A stretch of 64,000 bases of DNA from Mycobacterium sp. (GTDB lineage Bacteria; Actinomycetota; Actinomycetes; Mycobacteriales; Mycobacteriaceae). Positions 42,464-50,846 of this stretch are shown piece after piece; within the stretch, counting starts at the first letter, position 1, and every line of letters begins with the position of its first letter. The position numbers and the translations under genes are program-made. The notes under the pieces were generated by a model. It had not been told where the DNA came from. It made no database searches and saw only the letters and a list, made by a program, of their open reading frames with translations. The stretch lies in the NCBI GenBank assembly GCA_016197405.1, contig JACPVR010000035.1, positions 83,441 through 147,440 on the forward strand. The letters run 5' to 3'.

Positions 42464-43447
42464 GTGGCTGATATGCATGCCATCGTCGCAGAGGCCGCCG
42501 ACCGACTCGTCTGGCAAGAAGTGGACGACATCACCCCAGGTCACGGCGAGGTCCTGATCAAAGTGGCCGCCGCCGGAATCAACCGGGCCGACCTACTCCA
42601 AGCGGCGGGGCACTACCCGCCCCCGCCCGGGGCCAGCTCGACCATCGGCATGGAGGTCTCGGGAACCATCGCCGCGGTCGGCCCGGGTGACTCGAAATGG
42701 TCGATCGGGCAAGACGTCTGCGCTTTGCTGGCAGGCGGCGGCTACGCCGAATACGTCGCCGTCCCGGCCGGTCAGGTGATGCCCATCCCCGACGGAGTCA
42801 GCGTTGTCGACGCCGCCGGTCTACCGGAGGTGGCGTGCACGGTCTGGTCGAACCTGGTGATGACCGCACATCTGCACGGCGGCCAGGTGCTGCTGCTGCA
42901 CGGCGGAGCCAGCGGCATCGGCACGCACGCCATCCAGGTCGCCCGCGCGCTCGGCGTCACGGTGGCGGTGACGGCGGGCTCGCAGGCCAAACTCGATCTG
43001 TGCCGCGAACTGGGCGCCGAGCTGACGATCTGTTACCGCGACGAGGATTTCGTCGCGCGCATCAAGGAAGAGACGCCCGGCGCCGACGTCATCCTCGACA
43101 TCATGGGTGCGGCCTACCTGGACCGCAATATCGACGCTCTGGCCGCCGACGGGCAGATCGTCATCATCGGTATGCAGGGCGGCGTCAAAGGCGAACTCAA
43201 CATCGGCAAGTTGATGGGCAAGCGCGCCCGCGTCATCGGCACCACGCTGCGGGCCCGTCCCGTCGACGGCCCGAACGGCAAAGCCGCGATCGTCTCCGCG
43301 GTCGTCGAATCGGTGTGGCCGATGATCGCCGACGGCCGGGTGCGCCCGGTCATCGGCGCGACGCTGCCGATCCAGGAGGCCTCCGAGGGGCACCGGCTGT
43401 TGTCCTCGGGTGAGGTGAGCGGCAAGGTCGTGCTGACGGTCCAATAG
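42464..43447 (+). CDS. NADPH:quinone oxidoreductase (zinc-free MDR), Rv3777-like
   Basis: A 327-aa medium-chain dehydrogenase/reductase without zinc ligands. Seen: INRADLLQAAGHYPPPPGAS, the GMEVSGTIAAVGPG strand, HGGASGIGTHAIQVARALG with the NADPH-binding AxxGxG-like loop, and TTLRARPVDGPNGKAAIVSA. It reduces quinones with NADPH in a two-electron step. It matches Rv3777 by position. The GTG at 42464 or the ATG at 42473 can serve as start; the second fits the usual MHAI start of this family. Confidence 0.92.
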   Translation: MADMHAIVAEAADRLVWQEVDDITPGHGEVLIKVAAAGINRADLLQAAGHYPPPPGASSTIGMEVSGTIAAVGPGDSKWSIGQDVCALLAGGGYAEYVAVPAGQVMPIPDGVSVVDAAGLPEVACTVWSNLVMTAHLHGGQVLLLHGGASGIGTHAIQVARALGVTVAVTAGSQAKLDLCRELGAELTICYRDEDFVARIKEETPGADVILDIMGAAYLDRNIDALAADGQIVIIGMQGGVKGELNIGKLMGKRARVIGTTLRARPVDGPNGKAAIVSAVVESVWPMIADGRVRPVIGATLPIQEASEGHRLLSSGEVSGKVVLTVQ

Positions 43448-43537
43448 TCTCGCCGAGATCGACGAAATGGCGGGTTCTACTCGCACTTCCGCGCCCAATT
43501 GCACGTTTGGGCGAGGGGAGGGGCGAGGGAAGTGGGG

Positions 43538-44734
43538 TCAGCCGAGGCTGGCCAGGGCGCGGACCAGTTGGTCCACTTCGTACATCGTCGAATAGTGTGC
43601 CAGGCCCATGGTGACCGCACCGCCGACGTCGTTGACGCCGATCAGGTCCAGCACCCGGGAGCTGGCGTTCGGAATCGCCAGCACGCCGTTGTCGGCGAGG
43701 CGCTGCACCACCCGCTCGGCCGGTACGTTCGCGACGGCGAAGCTGACCACCGGGATACGCGCCTCGGGAGCACCGATGACCGTCACCAACGGCAGCGAGC
43801 GCAACGCGCCGAGCAGGTAGTCGAACAGCCGGTCGAGGTAGGCGCCCGCCGATTCCATTGAGGTGGAAAGTCTTTCGCGTCGCGACCCGGTCGCCGCCTC
43901 GTCCAATCCGGCGAGGTACTCGACACTGGCGACCACCCCACCGAGCAGACCGAACTGATGCACACCCATCTCGAGGCGGCTCGGACCGGCGGCGTAGCTG
44001 TTCATCGACATCGAGGTGAAGGTGTCGATCAGGGACGGATCGCGGAACACCAACGCACCGACGGGCGGCCCGCCCCAGCCGGAGGCATTGAGCGCCACCA
44101 CGTCGGCGCCGGTCTCCTCGATATCGAGCAGCCGGTAGGGAGCGGCCGCGGTGTGGTCGACGATCACCAAGCCACCGACGTCGTGCATCAGCTTGGTCAC
44201 CGGCCGCAGATCGACGATGGTGCCCAGCGTGGACGAGGCCGACGTGATCGCGACGAGCCGGGTCGGTTTGGTGACCAGGTTCTCCCACTGCCACGCCGGC
44301 AGCTCCCCGGTCTCGATATCGAACTCGGCCCATTTGATCTTGGCGCCGTACCGGTTGGCCGCGCGCAACCAGGGCGCGATGTTGGCCTCGTCGTCGAGAC
44401 GCGTCACGACGACCTCGTAGCCGAGCCCGGAACGCGACGAGGACGCATCGGCCAGCAGCGTCAGCAGTACGGCACGGTCGGCACCCAGCACGACGCCCGC
44501 GGGATCACCGTTGACCAGATCGGCAACCGCCTGGCGCGCCGCGTCCAGCAACGCCGCGCTGCGGCGGGCCAGCGGATGCGGGCCGTCAGCGCTGGCGACC
44601 GAGGTCCGAAACGCCGTCGACACCGTCGTGGCAACCGAATCGGGGATCAGCATGCCGTTCTGTGCATCGAAATGCGCCCAGCCGTCGCCCAGTGTCGGGT
44701 GCAAACCACGCACCCGGGCGACGTCAAATGCCAT
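43538..44734 (-). CDS. Class V aminotransferase-like protein without the PLP lysine (Rv3778c-like)
   Basis: A 398-aa cysteine-desulfurase-fold protein. Seen: family blocks such as VVVTRLDDEANIAPWLRAA, ITSASSTLGTIVDL, VIVDHTAAAPYRLLDIEETG and MGVHQFGLLGGVVASVEYLA. At the place of the invariant S-x-H-K Schiff-base lysine the chain reads LNASGWGGPPVGALVF, so Gly-Trp replaces His-Lys. PLP chemistry of the standard type is therefore unlikely. It matches Rv3778c in position. It lies divergent from the Rv3779-like gene (143 bp between starts). Confidence 0.85.
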   Translation of the reverse strand: MAFDVARVRGLHPTLGDGWAHFDAQNGMLIPDSVATTVSTAFRTSVASADGPHPLARRSAALLDAARQAVADLVNGDPAGVVLGADRAVLLTLLADASSSRSGLGYEVVVTRLDDEANIAPWLRAANRYGAKIKWAEFDIETGELPAWQWENLVTKPTRLVAITSASSTLGTIVDLRPVTKLMHDVGGLVIVDHTAAAPYRLLDIEETGADVVALNASGWGGPPVGALVFRDPSLIDTFTSMSMNSYAAGPSRLEMGVHQFGLLGGVVASVEYLAGLDEAATGSRRERLSTSMESAGAYLDRLFDYLLGALRSLPLVTVIGAPEARIPVVSFAVANVPAERVVQRLADNGVLAIPNASSRVLDLIGVNDVGGAVTMGLAHYSTMYEVDQLVRALASLG

Positions 44735-44877
44735 AACCAGCCGTCCTCATAGAAGGTCTACCGATTGTCTTCTCCAAGCCTGCAGTGGCCCTCCGAGCGG
44801 GGGAGGCATGCACTCATCGGAGGCCTACCCAACCCCACCGATCCGGAACCGGGTCACTGGGCAGCCATACTAGTGCA

Positions 44878-46848
44878 GTGAGCTTTGCGTACGGGACGCT
44901 AACAGCGGTGTTGTTGCTGGTGGTACCTGGCGCACTCGTCGGCAAGGCGGCCCGGCTAACGACTGCGGTAGCTGTCGCAGTTGGCCCGGCACTGACATAT
45001 GGCGTCGTCGGACTGGCCATCATTCCGTACGGTGCGCTTGGAATTCCCTGGAACACATGGACTGCACTGCTGGCATTGGTGGTGGTCTGCGGCATCGCGG
45101 CGAGTTTGCCCGTTCTGCTGTCCCGCTACCGAGATGACAGCGGCGAATCGTCCGTCGTCAACCGTGGGCCGGCCCTGACCGTTGCCGGCGGCGTGCTCGT
45201 CGGCGCACTGCTGATCTGGCTGGCGGCCTACTACGGCATCCCGCACTGGCAGTCCATCCCCAGCACCTGGGACGCGGTGTGGCACGCCAACGAAATCCGC
45301 TGGATCCTCGATACCGGCCAGGCCTCGTCGACCCACATGGGCGAGCTGCGCAATGTCGAAACGCACATGCAGCTCTACTACCCGTCGACGTTTCACGCCC
45401 TGGCCGCGGTACTGGTCACGCTGACCGGCGCGGCCCCCGCAACGGCCTACACGCTGAGCTCGTTGGCGGCATCGGCCTGGCTTTTCCCGGTGAGTGCTGC
45501 GGTGCTGACCTGGAAACTGCTGACCCCGCGCAGCACGCAGTGGCGCGCCGCGGGAGCAGCCGCAACGGCGGCCGGGCTGTCGGCCGCGTTCACCGCGGTG
45601 CCCTATGTCGAATTCGACGTCGCGGCGATCCCCAACCTGGTGGCCTACGGGCTGGCGGTGCCCACCGCGGTCCTAGTGATGTCGTGTCTGCGGCACCGCG
45701 ACCGCGTCCCGTTGGCGGCCGCGGCGCTGATCGGGGTGTTCTCCACCCACATCACCGGCGGCGTCGTCGTGGTGACCTTCGTGACGGCGTGGTGGCTGTG
45801 CGAAGCCCTGTGGCATCCGGTGCGCAGCCGACTGGCCGATTTCCTGACGCTGGCCGCCGTCGCTGTGCCGACGCTGCTGGTGCTGTTACCGCAATTCCTC
45901 GGCGTGCTGCAGCAGGCCGAGATCATCGAGGGCCACGCGTTCGTCACCCACCAGGGCCGGAAACGGGCGCTGTTCGACGCGATCGTGCAGCACACCCGGC
46001 ACCTCAACGACTATCCGATCCAGAACATCCTGATCGCGCTGGCCGCGGCCGGTGGTCTGCTACTCGTGATCAAGCGGGTGTGGTGGCCGCTGGCGGTGTG
46101 GTTGCTGATGGTCATCTCGATCGTGCACTCCTCGGCCCCGTTCGGCGGCCCGGTCGGCACGGCCGCCGGCAAGTACAGCGACCTGTTCTACAGCGACCCG
46201 CGCCGGCTGTCGGGGGTGGTGACGATGCTGATCACCCCGATGGCCGGCATCGCGCTGTTCTCCGCGGCGGTACTGCTGGTCGCGGGCGCTCGCCGGCTGA
46301 CCGAGCGGATCGGCACCCGCGATCCGGGCCGACGCCTCTGGCTCGCCACCACCGCGGTGCTGCTGGTGGTCTCCTGCGTCGGTCTGGCGTGGCATTACTT
46401 TCCCCGTCACCGCCACCTCATCGGCGAGAAGTACGACCAGGTGATGGTCAATCAGCGTGACCTCGACGCGTACGCCTTCCTGGCCACACTGCCGGGGGCA
46501 CGCGACACCGTGATCGGCGACGCCAACACCGACGGCACCGCCTGGATGTACGCCGTCGCCGGCCTGCACCCGCTGTGGACGCACTACGACTATCCGGTGC
46601 AGCAGGGCCCCGGCTACAACAGGTTCATCTTCTGGGCCTACGCCGACGACGCCGACCACGATCCGCGCGTCGCCGCGGCCGTCAAGGCACTCAACATCCG
46701 CTACGCGCTGACCAGCTCACCGGTGGTCCGCGGGTTCAAGATGCCCGACGGACTAGTGTCCTTGGATGAGTCCAAGTCGTGGGCCAAGATCTACGACAAC
46801 GGACAGACCCGCATCTACGAGTGGCGCGCAGGAGCAGAAACCCCGTGA
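44878..46848 (+). CDS. Polytopic membrane protein, Rv3779-like
   Basis: A 656-aa integral membrane protein. Hydrophobic spans run along about the first 500 residues (e.g. LTAVLLLVVPGALVGKAARL, GPALTYGVVGLAIIPYGALG, LTLAAVAVPTLLVLLPQFLG), roughly a dozen. An extracytoplasmic loop near residue 130 holds WQSIPSTWDAVWHANEIRWI and a conserved HMQLYYPSTFHAL; the C-terminal about 150 residues are soluble (DTVIGDANTDGTAWMYAVAG). The shape is that of GT-C-type glycosyltransferases, and the M. tuberculosis homologue has been linked to mannolipid synthesis. The next gene overlaps by 4 bp (GTGA). Confidence 0.85.
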   Translation: MSFAYGTLTAVLLLVVPGALVGKAARLTTAVAVAVGPALTYGVVGLAIIPYGALGIPWNTWTALLALVVVCGIAASLPVLLSRYRDDSGESSVVNRGPALTVAGGVLVGALLIWLAAYYGIPHWQSIPSTWDAVWHANEIRWILDTGQASSTHMGELRNVETHMQLYYPSTFHALAAVLVTLTGAAPATAYTLSSLAASAWLFPVSAAVLTWKLLTPRSTQWRAAGAAATAAGLSAAFTAVPYVEFDVAAIPNLVAYGLAVPTAVLVMSCLRHRDRVPLAAAALIGVFSTHITGGVVVVTFVTAWWLCEALWHPVRSRLADFLTLAAVAVPTLLVLLPQFLGVLQQAEIIEGHAFVTHQGRKRALFDAIVQHTRHLNDYPIQNILIALAAAGGLLLVIKRVWWPLAVWLLMVISIVHSSAPFGGPVGTAAGKYSDLFYSDPRRLSGVVTMLITPMAGIALFSAAVLLVAGARRLTERIGTRDPGRRLWLATTAVLLVVSCVGLAWHYFPRHRHLIGEKYDQVMVNQRDLDAYAFLATLPGARDTVIGDANTDGTAWMYAVAGLHPLWTHYDYPVQQGPGYNRFIFWAYADDADHDPRVAAAVKALNIRYALTSSPVVRGFKMPDGLVSLDESKSWAKIYDNGQTRIYEWRAGAETP

Positions 46849-47345
46849 GCACGGACGACGACAACATCGAGATCATCGGCAGCCCCGAAACCTCCCAGGC
46901 TGACGACGACGACCAGTCGGTGACCGACCTGGTGCAGCAGCCCGCCAAGGTGATGCGCATCGGCACCATGATCAAGCAGCTGCTCGAAGAGGTGAAGGCC
47001 GCGCCGCTCGACGACGCCAGCCGCAACCGTCTTCGCGATATCCACACCACCTCGATCCGTGAGCTGGAGGAGGGGCTGGCCCCGGAGCTGCGCGACGAAC
47101 TCGAGCGCCTCGCCCTGCCGTTCTCCGATGACAAGGTGCCCTCCGACGCCGAACTGCGGGTCGCGCAGGCCCAGCTCGTCGGCTGGCTGGAGGGCCTGTT
47201 CCACGGCATCCAGACCGCGCTGTTCGCCCAGCAGATGGCGGCGCGCTCGCAGCTGGAACAGATGCGCCAGGGTGCGTTGCCGCCCGGGGCGGGCGACCCG
47301 CGTCAGCGCGGCGCCTCTCCTCCGGGCACCGGGCAGTACCTGTAG
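46845..47345 (+). CDS. bpa: Bacterial proteasome activator Bpa (PafE)
   Basis: A 166-aa protein matching Rv3780. It forms an ATP-independent dodecameric ring that opens the 20S proteasome gate and feeds in unfolded proteins. Seen: the helical core with MRIGTMIKQLLEEVKAAPLD and RDIHTTSIRELEEGLAPELR, and the C-terminal GQYL, the motif that docks into the proteasome alpha-ring. The N-terminal 30 residues are acidic and disordered. The GTG start overlaps the TGA of the membrane-protein gene, with AGGAG ahead. Confidence 0.96.
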   Translation: MSTDDDNIEIIGSPETSQADDDDQSVTDLVQQPAKVMRIGTMIKQLLEEVKAAPLDDASRNRLRDIHTTSIRELEEGLAPELRDELERLALPFSDDKVPSDAELRVAQAQLVGWLEGLFHGIQTALFAQQMAARSQLEQMRQGALPPGAGDPRQRGASPPGTGQYL

Positions 47346-47355
47346 AGCATCGGCC

Positions 47356-48225
47356 GTGACCACACCTCCCGGACCGCCCGCAACGCCGGGCCCTGACGGT
47401 CCCTATATCGAGACCCGTAACGCCTGGGTCGAATTCCCCATCTTCGACGCCAAGTCACGGTCGCTGAAGAAGGCATTCCTGGGCAAGGCCGGCGGGACCA
47501 TCGGCCGCAACAGTTCCAATGTCGTTGTGGTGGAAGCACTTCGCGATATCACCATGTCGCTGCAGCTCGGCGATCGCGTCGGTTTGGTCGGGCACAACGG
47601 CGCGGGCAAGTCGACACTGCTGCGGCTGCTGTCGGGCATCTACGAGCCGACCCGCGGGGTGGCCTCCGTACGCGGCCGGGTGGCACCGGTTTTCGACCTC
47701 GGCGTCGGGATGGACCCGGAGATCTCCGGATTCGAGAACATCATCATCCGCGGGCTGTTCCTGGGGCAGACCCGTAAGCAGATGCTGGCCAAGGTCGACG
47801 AGATCGCCGAGTTCACCGAGCTCGGCGAGTACCTGTCGATGCCGCTGCGGACCTACTCCACCGGTATGCGGGTGCGGTTGGCGATGGGCGTGGTCACCAG
47901 CATCGACCCGGAGATCCTGCTGCTCGACGAAGGCATCGGCGCCGTCGACGCGGAGTTCCTGAAGAAGGCGCAGACCCGGCTGAAAAGCCTGGTGGCGCGG
48001 TCCGGAATCCTGGTGTTCGCCAGCCACTCCAACGAATTCCTGGCGCGGCTGTGCAAGACCGCCATGTGGATCGACCACGGCACCATCCGGATGGCCGGCG
48101 GTATCGAGGAGGTGGTGCGCGCCTACGAAGGCGAGGACGCCGCCCGGCATGTGCGCGAAGTTCTCGAGGAGACCGCCCGCGAAGCCGAGCAGCAGAACGC
48201 CGGGAGTCGCACGCCGAATGACTGA
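47356..48225 (+). CDS. rfbE: ABC transporter ATPase RfbE (Wzt-like galactan exporter)
   Basis: A 289-aa ATPase matching Rv3781, the nucleotide-binding half of the exporter thought to flip the lipid-linked galactan precursor. Seen: Walker A GLVGHNGAGKSTLLRLLSG, the variant signature YSTGMRVRLAMGV typical of Wzt/TagH polysaccharide exporters, Walker B EILLLDEGIGAVD and the H-loop VFASHSNEF. No carbohydrate-binding C-terminal domain is present. It overlaps glfT1 by 8 bp. Confidence 0.94.
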   Translation: MTTPPGPPATPGPDGPYIETRNAWVEFPIFDAKSRSLKKAFLGKAGGTIGRNSSNVVVVEALRDITMSLQLGDRVGLVGHNGAGKSTLLRLLSGIYEPTRGVASVRGRVAPVFDLGVGMDPEISGFENIIIRGLFLGQTRKQMLAKVDEIAEFTELGEYLSMPLRTYSTGMRVRLAMGVVTSIDPEILLLDEGIGAVDAEFLKKAQTRLKSLVARSGILVFASHSNEFLARLCKTAMWIDHGTIRMAGGIEEVVRAYEGEDAARHVREVLEETAREAEQQNAGSRTPND

Positions 48226-49144
48226 GACCGTCTGCGCGGTCGTCGTCACCCACCGCCGTCCCGACGACCTGGCCAGGTCACTGCACGCGCTGAGCACCCA
48301 GGCCCGCTTGCCCGACCATCTGATCGTCGTGGACAACGACTGCGATGACACTGTGCGTGAACTTGTTGCCGCGCAACCGATCCCGACGACGTATCTGGGT
48401 TCGCGCCGCAACCTGGGCGGGGCCGGCGGATTCGCGTTGGGCATGCTGCACGCACTGAGCCTGGGTGCGGACTGGATCTGGCTGGCCGACGACGACGGCA
48501 GGCCCGCCGACCCCGAGGTGCTCGGAACGCTGCTGGAGTGCGCCCGCCGCCACGATCTGGCCGAGGTCTCTCCGATGGTGTGCGATTACGACAATCCCGA
48601 ACTGCTGGCCTTCCCGCTGCGCCGCGGGCTGGTGTGGCGGCGCCGGGTATCGGAGTTGCGGGTGGGCGGCCCCGACGATGATCTGTTGGCCGGTATCGCC
48701 TCACTGTTCAACGGTGCCCTGTTCCGGGCGGACACCGTGGAAGTCGTTGGCGTGCCGGATCTTCGGCTGTTCTTCCGGGGTGACGAAACCGAGGTGCACC
48801 GACGGCTGGTCCGTTCGGGCCTGGCGTTCGGCACCTGCCTCAACGCGGTCTACCTGCACCCGCAGGGCGGCAACGAGTTCAAGCCGATTCTCGGCGGCCG
48901 GATGCACACCCAGTATCCCGACGACGCCACGAAGCGGTTCTTCACCTACCGCAACCGGGGATTCCTGTTGTCACAACCCGGGTTGCGCAAACTGCTGCCG
49001 CAAGAATGGCTGCGGTTCGGGTGGTTCTTCCTGGTGTCGCGCCGGGACCCGGACGGTATGCGCGAATGGGTCCGACTGCAGCGCTTGGGAAGACACGAGC
49101 GCTTCTTCAGAGACCAGCGAAGCGACGGGAGGAATCACAAGTGA
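48218..49144 (+). CDS. glfT1: Galactofuranosyltransferase GlfT1
   Basis: A 308-aa GT2 (GT-A) enzyme matching Rv3782, which adds the first galactofuranose residues to the decaprenyl-linked rhamnosyl-GlcNAc primer of arabinogalactan. Seen: VCAVVVTHRRPDDLARSLHA at the N-terminus, the metal-binding DDD in WLADDDGRPADPEVL, and the acceptor-side FFRGDETEVHRRLV. The ATG overlaps the rfbE stop by 8 bp and the gene ends in a 4-bp overlap with rfbD, so all three are coupled. Confidence 0.95.
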   Translation: MTETVCAVVVTHRRPDDLARSLHALSTQARLPDHLIVVDNDCDDTVRELVAAQPIPTTYLGSRRNLGGAGGFALGMLHALSLGADWIWLADDDGRPADPEVLGTLLECARRHDLAEVSPMVCDYDNPELLAFPLRRGLVWRRRVSELRVGGPDDDLLAGIASLFNGALFRADTVEVVGVPDLRLFFRGDETEVHRRLVRSGLAFGTCLNAVYLHPQGGNEFKPILGGRMHTQYPDDATKRFFTYRNRGFLLSQPGLRKLLPQEWLRFGWFFLVSRRDPDGMREWVRLQRLGRHERFFRDQRSDGRNHK

Positions 49145-49971
49145 CCTTCACTGACGCCGCGGCGCAGTCCAGGACGTTCTACCGGGCACGCCGTGACCTG
49201 GTCGACGGTTTCGGCCGTCGCGAGCTGTGGTTTCACCTGGGCTGGCAGGACATCAAGCAGCGCTACCGGCGCAGCGTGCTCGGCCCGTTCTGGATCACCA
49301 TCGCCACCGGCACCATGGCCGTCGCGCTGGGTGGGTTGTACTCCAAGCTCTTTCACCTCGAGCTGTCCGAACACCTGCCCTATGTGACGCTCGGGCTGAT
49401 CATCTGGAATCTCATCAACGCCGCGATCCTGGAAGGCGCCGACGTCTTCGTCGCCAACGAAGGACTGATCAAACAGCTGCCGACGCCGCTATCGGTACAC
49501 GTGTACCGGTTGGTGTGGCGCCAGATGATCCTGTTCGCGCACAACATCATCATCTTCGTGGTGATCGCGATCATCTTCCCGCAGCCATGGAAATGGACCG
49601 ACCTATCCTTCATCCCGGCGCTGTTCCTGATCATGCTGAACTGCGTGTGGGTGGCGTTGTGCTTCGGCATCCTGGCGACCCGCTACCGCGATATCAGCCC
49701 GCTGTTGTTCAGCCTGGTGCAGCTGCTGTTCTATATGACGCCCATCATCTGGAACGACCAGACGCTGCGCGATCAGGGTGCCGGCGGCTGGGCAAAGATC
49801 ATCGAGTTCAACCCGCTGCTGCACTACGTCGACATCGTGCGGGCGCCGCTGCTCGGCCAGGACCAGGAGCTGCGGCACTGGGTTGTGGTGCTGGTGCTCA
49901 CGGTCCTCGGCTGGACCGTCGCGATGCTGGCGATGCGTCAGTTCCGCAGCCGCGTGGCGTACTGGGTGTAA
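49141..49971 (+). CDS. rfbD: ABC transporter permease RfbD (Wzm-like galactan exporter)
   Basis: A 276-aa membrane subunit matching Rv3783, partner of RfbE. Seen: a cytoplasmic N-terminal amphipathic part FGRRELWFHLGWQDIKQRYR followed by the RRSVLGPFWIT turn characteristic of Wzm/KpsM permeases, then six hydrophobic spans (e.g. YVTLGLIIWNLINAAILEG, MILFAHNIIIFVVIAIIFP, LLFSLVQLLFYMTPIIW). Starts at GTG 49141, overlapping glfT1 by 4 bp. It is the last conserved gene of this block before the unknown gene and the integrated element. Confidence 0.94.
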   Translation: MTFTDAAAQSRTFYRARRDLVDGFGRRELWFHLGWQDIKQRYRRSVLGPFWITIATGTMAVALGGLYSKLFHLELSEHLPYVTLGLIIWNLINAAILEGADVFVANEGLIKQLPTPLSVHVYRLVWRQMILFAHNIIIFVVIAIIFPQPWKWTDLSFIPALFLIMLNCVWVALCFGILATRYRDISPLLFSLVQLLFYMTPIIWNDQTLRDQGAGGWAKIIEFNPLLHYVDIVRAPLLGQDQELRHWVVVLVLTVLGWTVAMLAMRQFRSRVAYWV

Positions 49972-50056
49972 GGCTGCCTTAGCTGGTGGTCTGCCGGGCC
50001 GACAATGGTCACCTGACGGCCACCGCAGATTCGGGCGCGGCGCGTTCAATGGCGGC

Positions 50057-50698
50057 ATGAGCGATATCACGATCGAAGAAGTCAAGAACGACGCCGCCGA
50101 CGCCATTCAGTTGGTGCCGGCCGAGATCGCCGACGAGCCCGCCGAGCCCGAGGCCGATGACGCCGACCGGCAGCTCAGCCTGGCCATCCGCCACGTGCTG
50201 GAACGCCAACTGGTCGCAGGCCAGGACCTGAGCAGCCAGCTGGTGGTGGCCGCCACCGATGCCTCCGCAGCAATCGTGGAAGCACCCGCCAAGCTGGTCG
50301 GTGCCGTGCGCGAGGGTGCCACGCTGCCCGCGGCGCTGAGCCAGGCCTCGGATGCGGTGGCCGATGTGGTCGCCGGCGCCGGTAGCCGTGTGCGCAGTGC
50401 CGTCGGTACCTATGTCGGGACTCAGGCCGTGCTGCCCAACGCCGTGGTCGCCGCAGCTGCCGAGGTCGCGGGATCGTTGGTGCGTGCCCAGGGCGAAATC
50501 GCCGGGGCTGCCGTCGACGGTGCGCTGACCGTGGTCACCGCCGCGGCCCGGGCCGAAGACGTCCGGGATGTCTTCGACCGGGAGTGGCGTGAGCTGACCG
50601 AGACGGTGGTTGCCGCCCGTGGGGATATCGCCGATGCACTGGCCGACGCGCGCGACGGGGTGCGTGCCGCGGTGGCCGGGGGCGACGAGGAGAACTAG
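50057..50698 (+). CDS. Alanine-rich helical protein of unknown function
   Basis: A 213-aa protein with no recognised domain. The first 35 residues are acidic (PAEIADEPAEPEADDADRQL); then come helical Ala/Val-rich repeats such as SQLVVAATDASAAIVEAPAK, LSQASDAVADVVAGAGSRV and AGSLVRAQGEIAGAAVDGAL, and a charged C-terminus. There is no signal peptide or clear membrane span. The starts of several segments resemble one another, giving a quasi-repetitive helix bundle. Located between rfbD and the integrated element; its stop is 104 bp before the attL core. Confidence 0.65.
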   Translation: MSDITIEEVKNDAADAIQLVPAEIADEPAEPEADDADRQLSLAIRHVLERQLVAGQDLSSQLVVAATDASAAIVEAPAKLVGAVREGATLPAALSQASDAVADVVAGAGSRVRSAVGTYVGTQAVLPNAVVAAAAEVAGSLVRAQGEIAGAAVDGALTVVTAAARAEDVRDVFDREWRELTETVVAARGDIADALADARDGVRAAVAGGDEEN

Positions 50699-50781
50699 GT
50701 TCGTCCGGTTCGACCCGACGTATGTGCAACCGGATAGCCCGTCTCGCAACGAGACAGATGTGAGTCCGCTCGGGTAGTCGT

Positions 50782-50827
50782 TCGGCATGGTGACTATCGC
50801 GTACGCGACAATTGAGCTTTACACCCG
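50782..50827 (+). other. attL of the serine-integrase element
   Basis: Core TACGCGAC at 50802-50809. To its right the phage-derived P' arm (50804-50827) ends in TTTACACCCG. The same arm occurs inverted at the other end of the element (CGGGTGTAAA at 57821-57830). Taking TA or the neighbouring step as the crossover, both arms are 24 nt long, giving a 50-bp attP, the size usual for serine integrases. The integrase ATG is 20 bp further on. Confidence 0.8.
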
Positions 50828-50846
50828 TGCGTCATGCGATGCGTGA

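Noticed and set aside
50802..50813. TCGCGTACGCGA palindrome at attL as a stand-alone regulator site
   Set aside because: It is explained by the fusion of attB and attP half-sites at the core.
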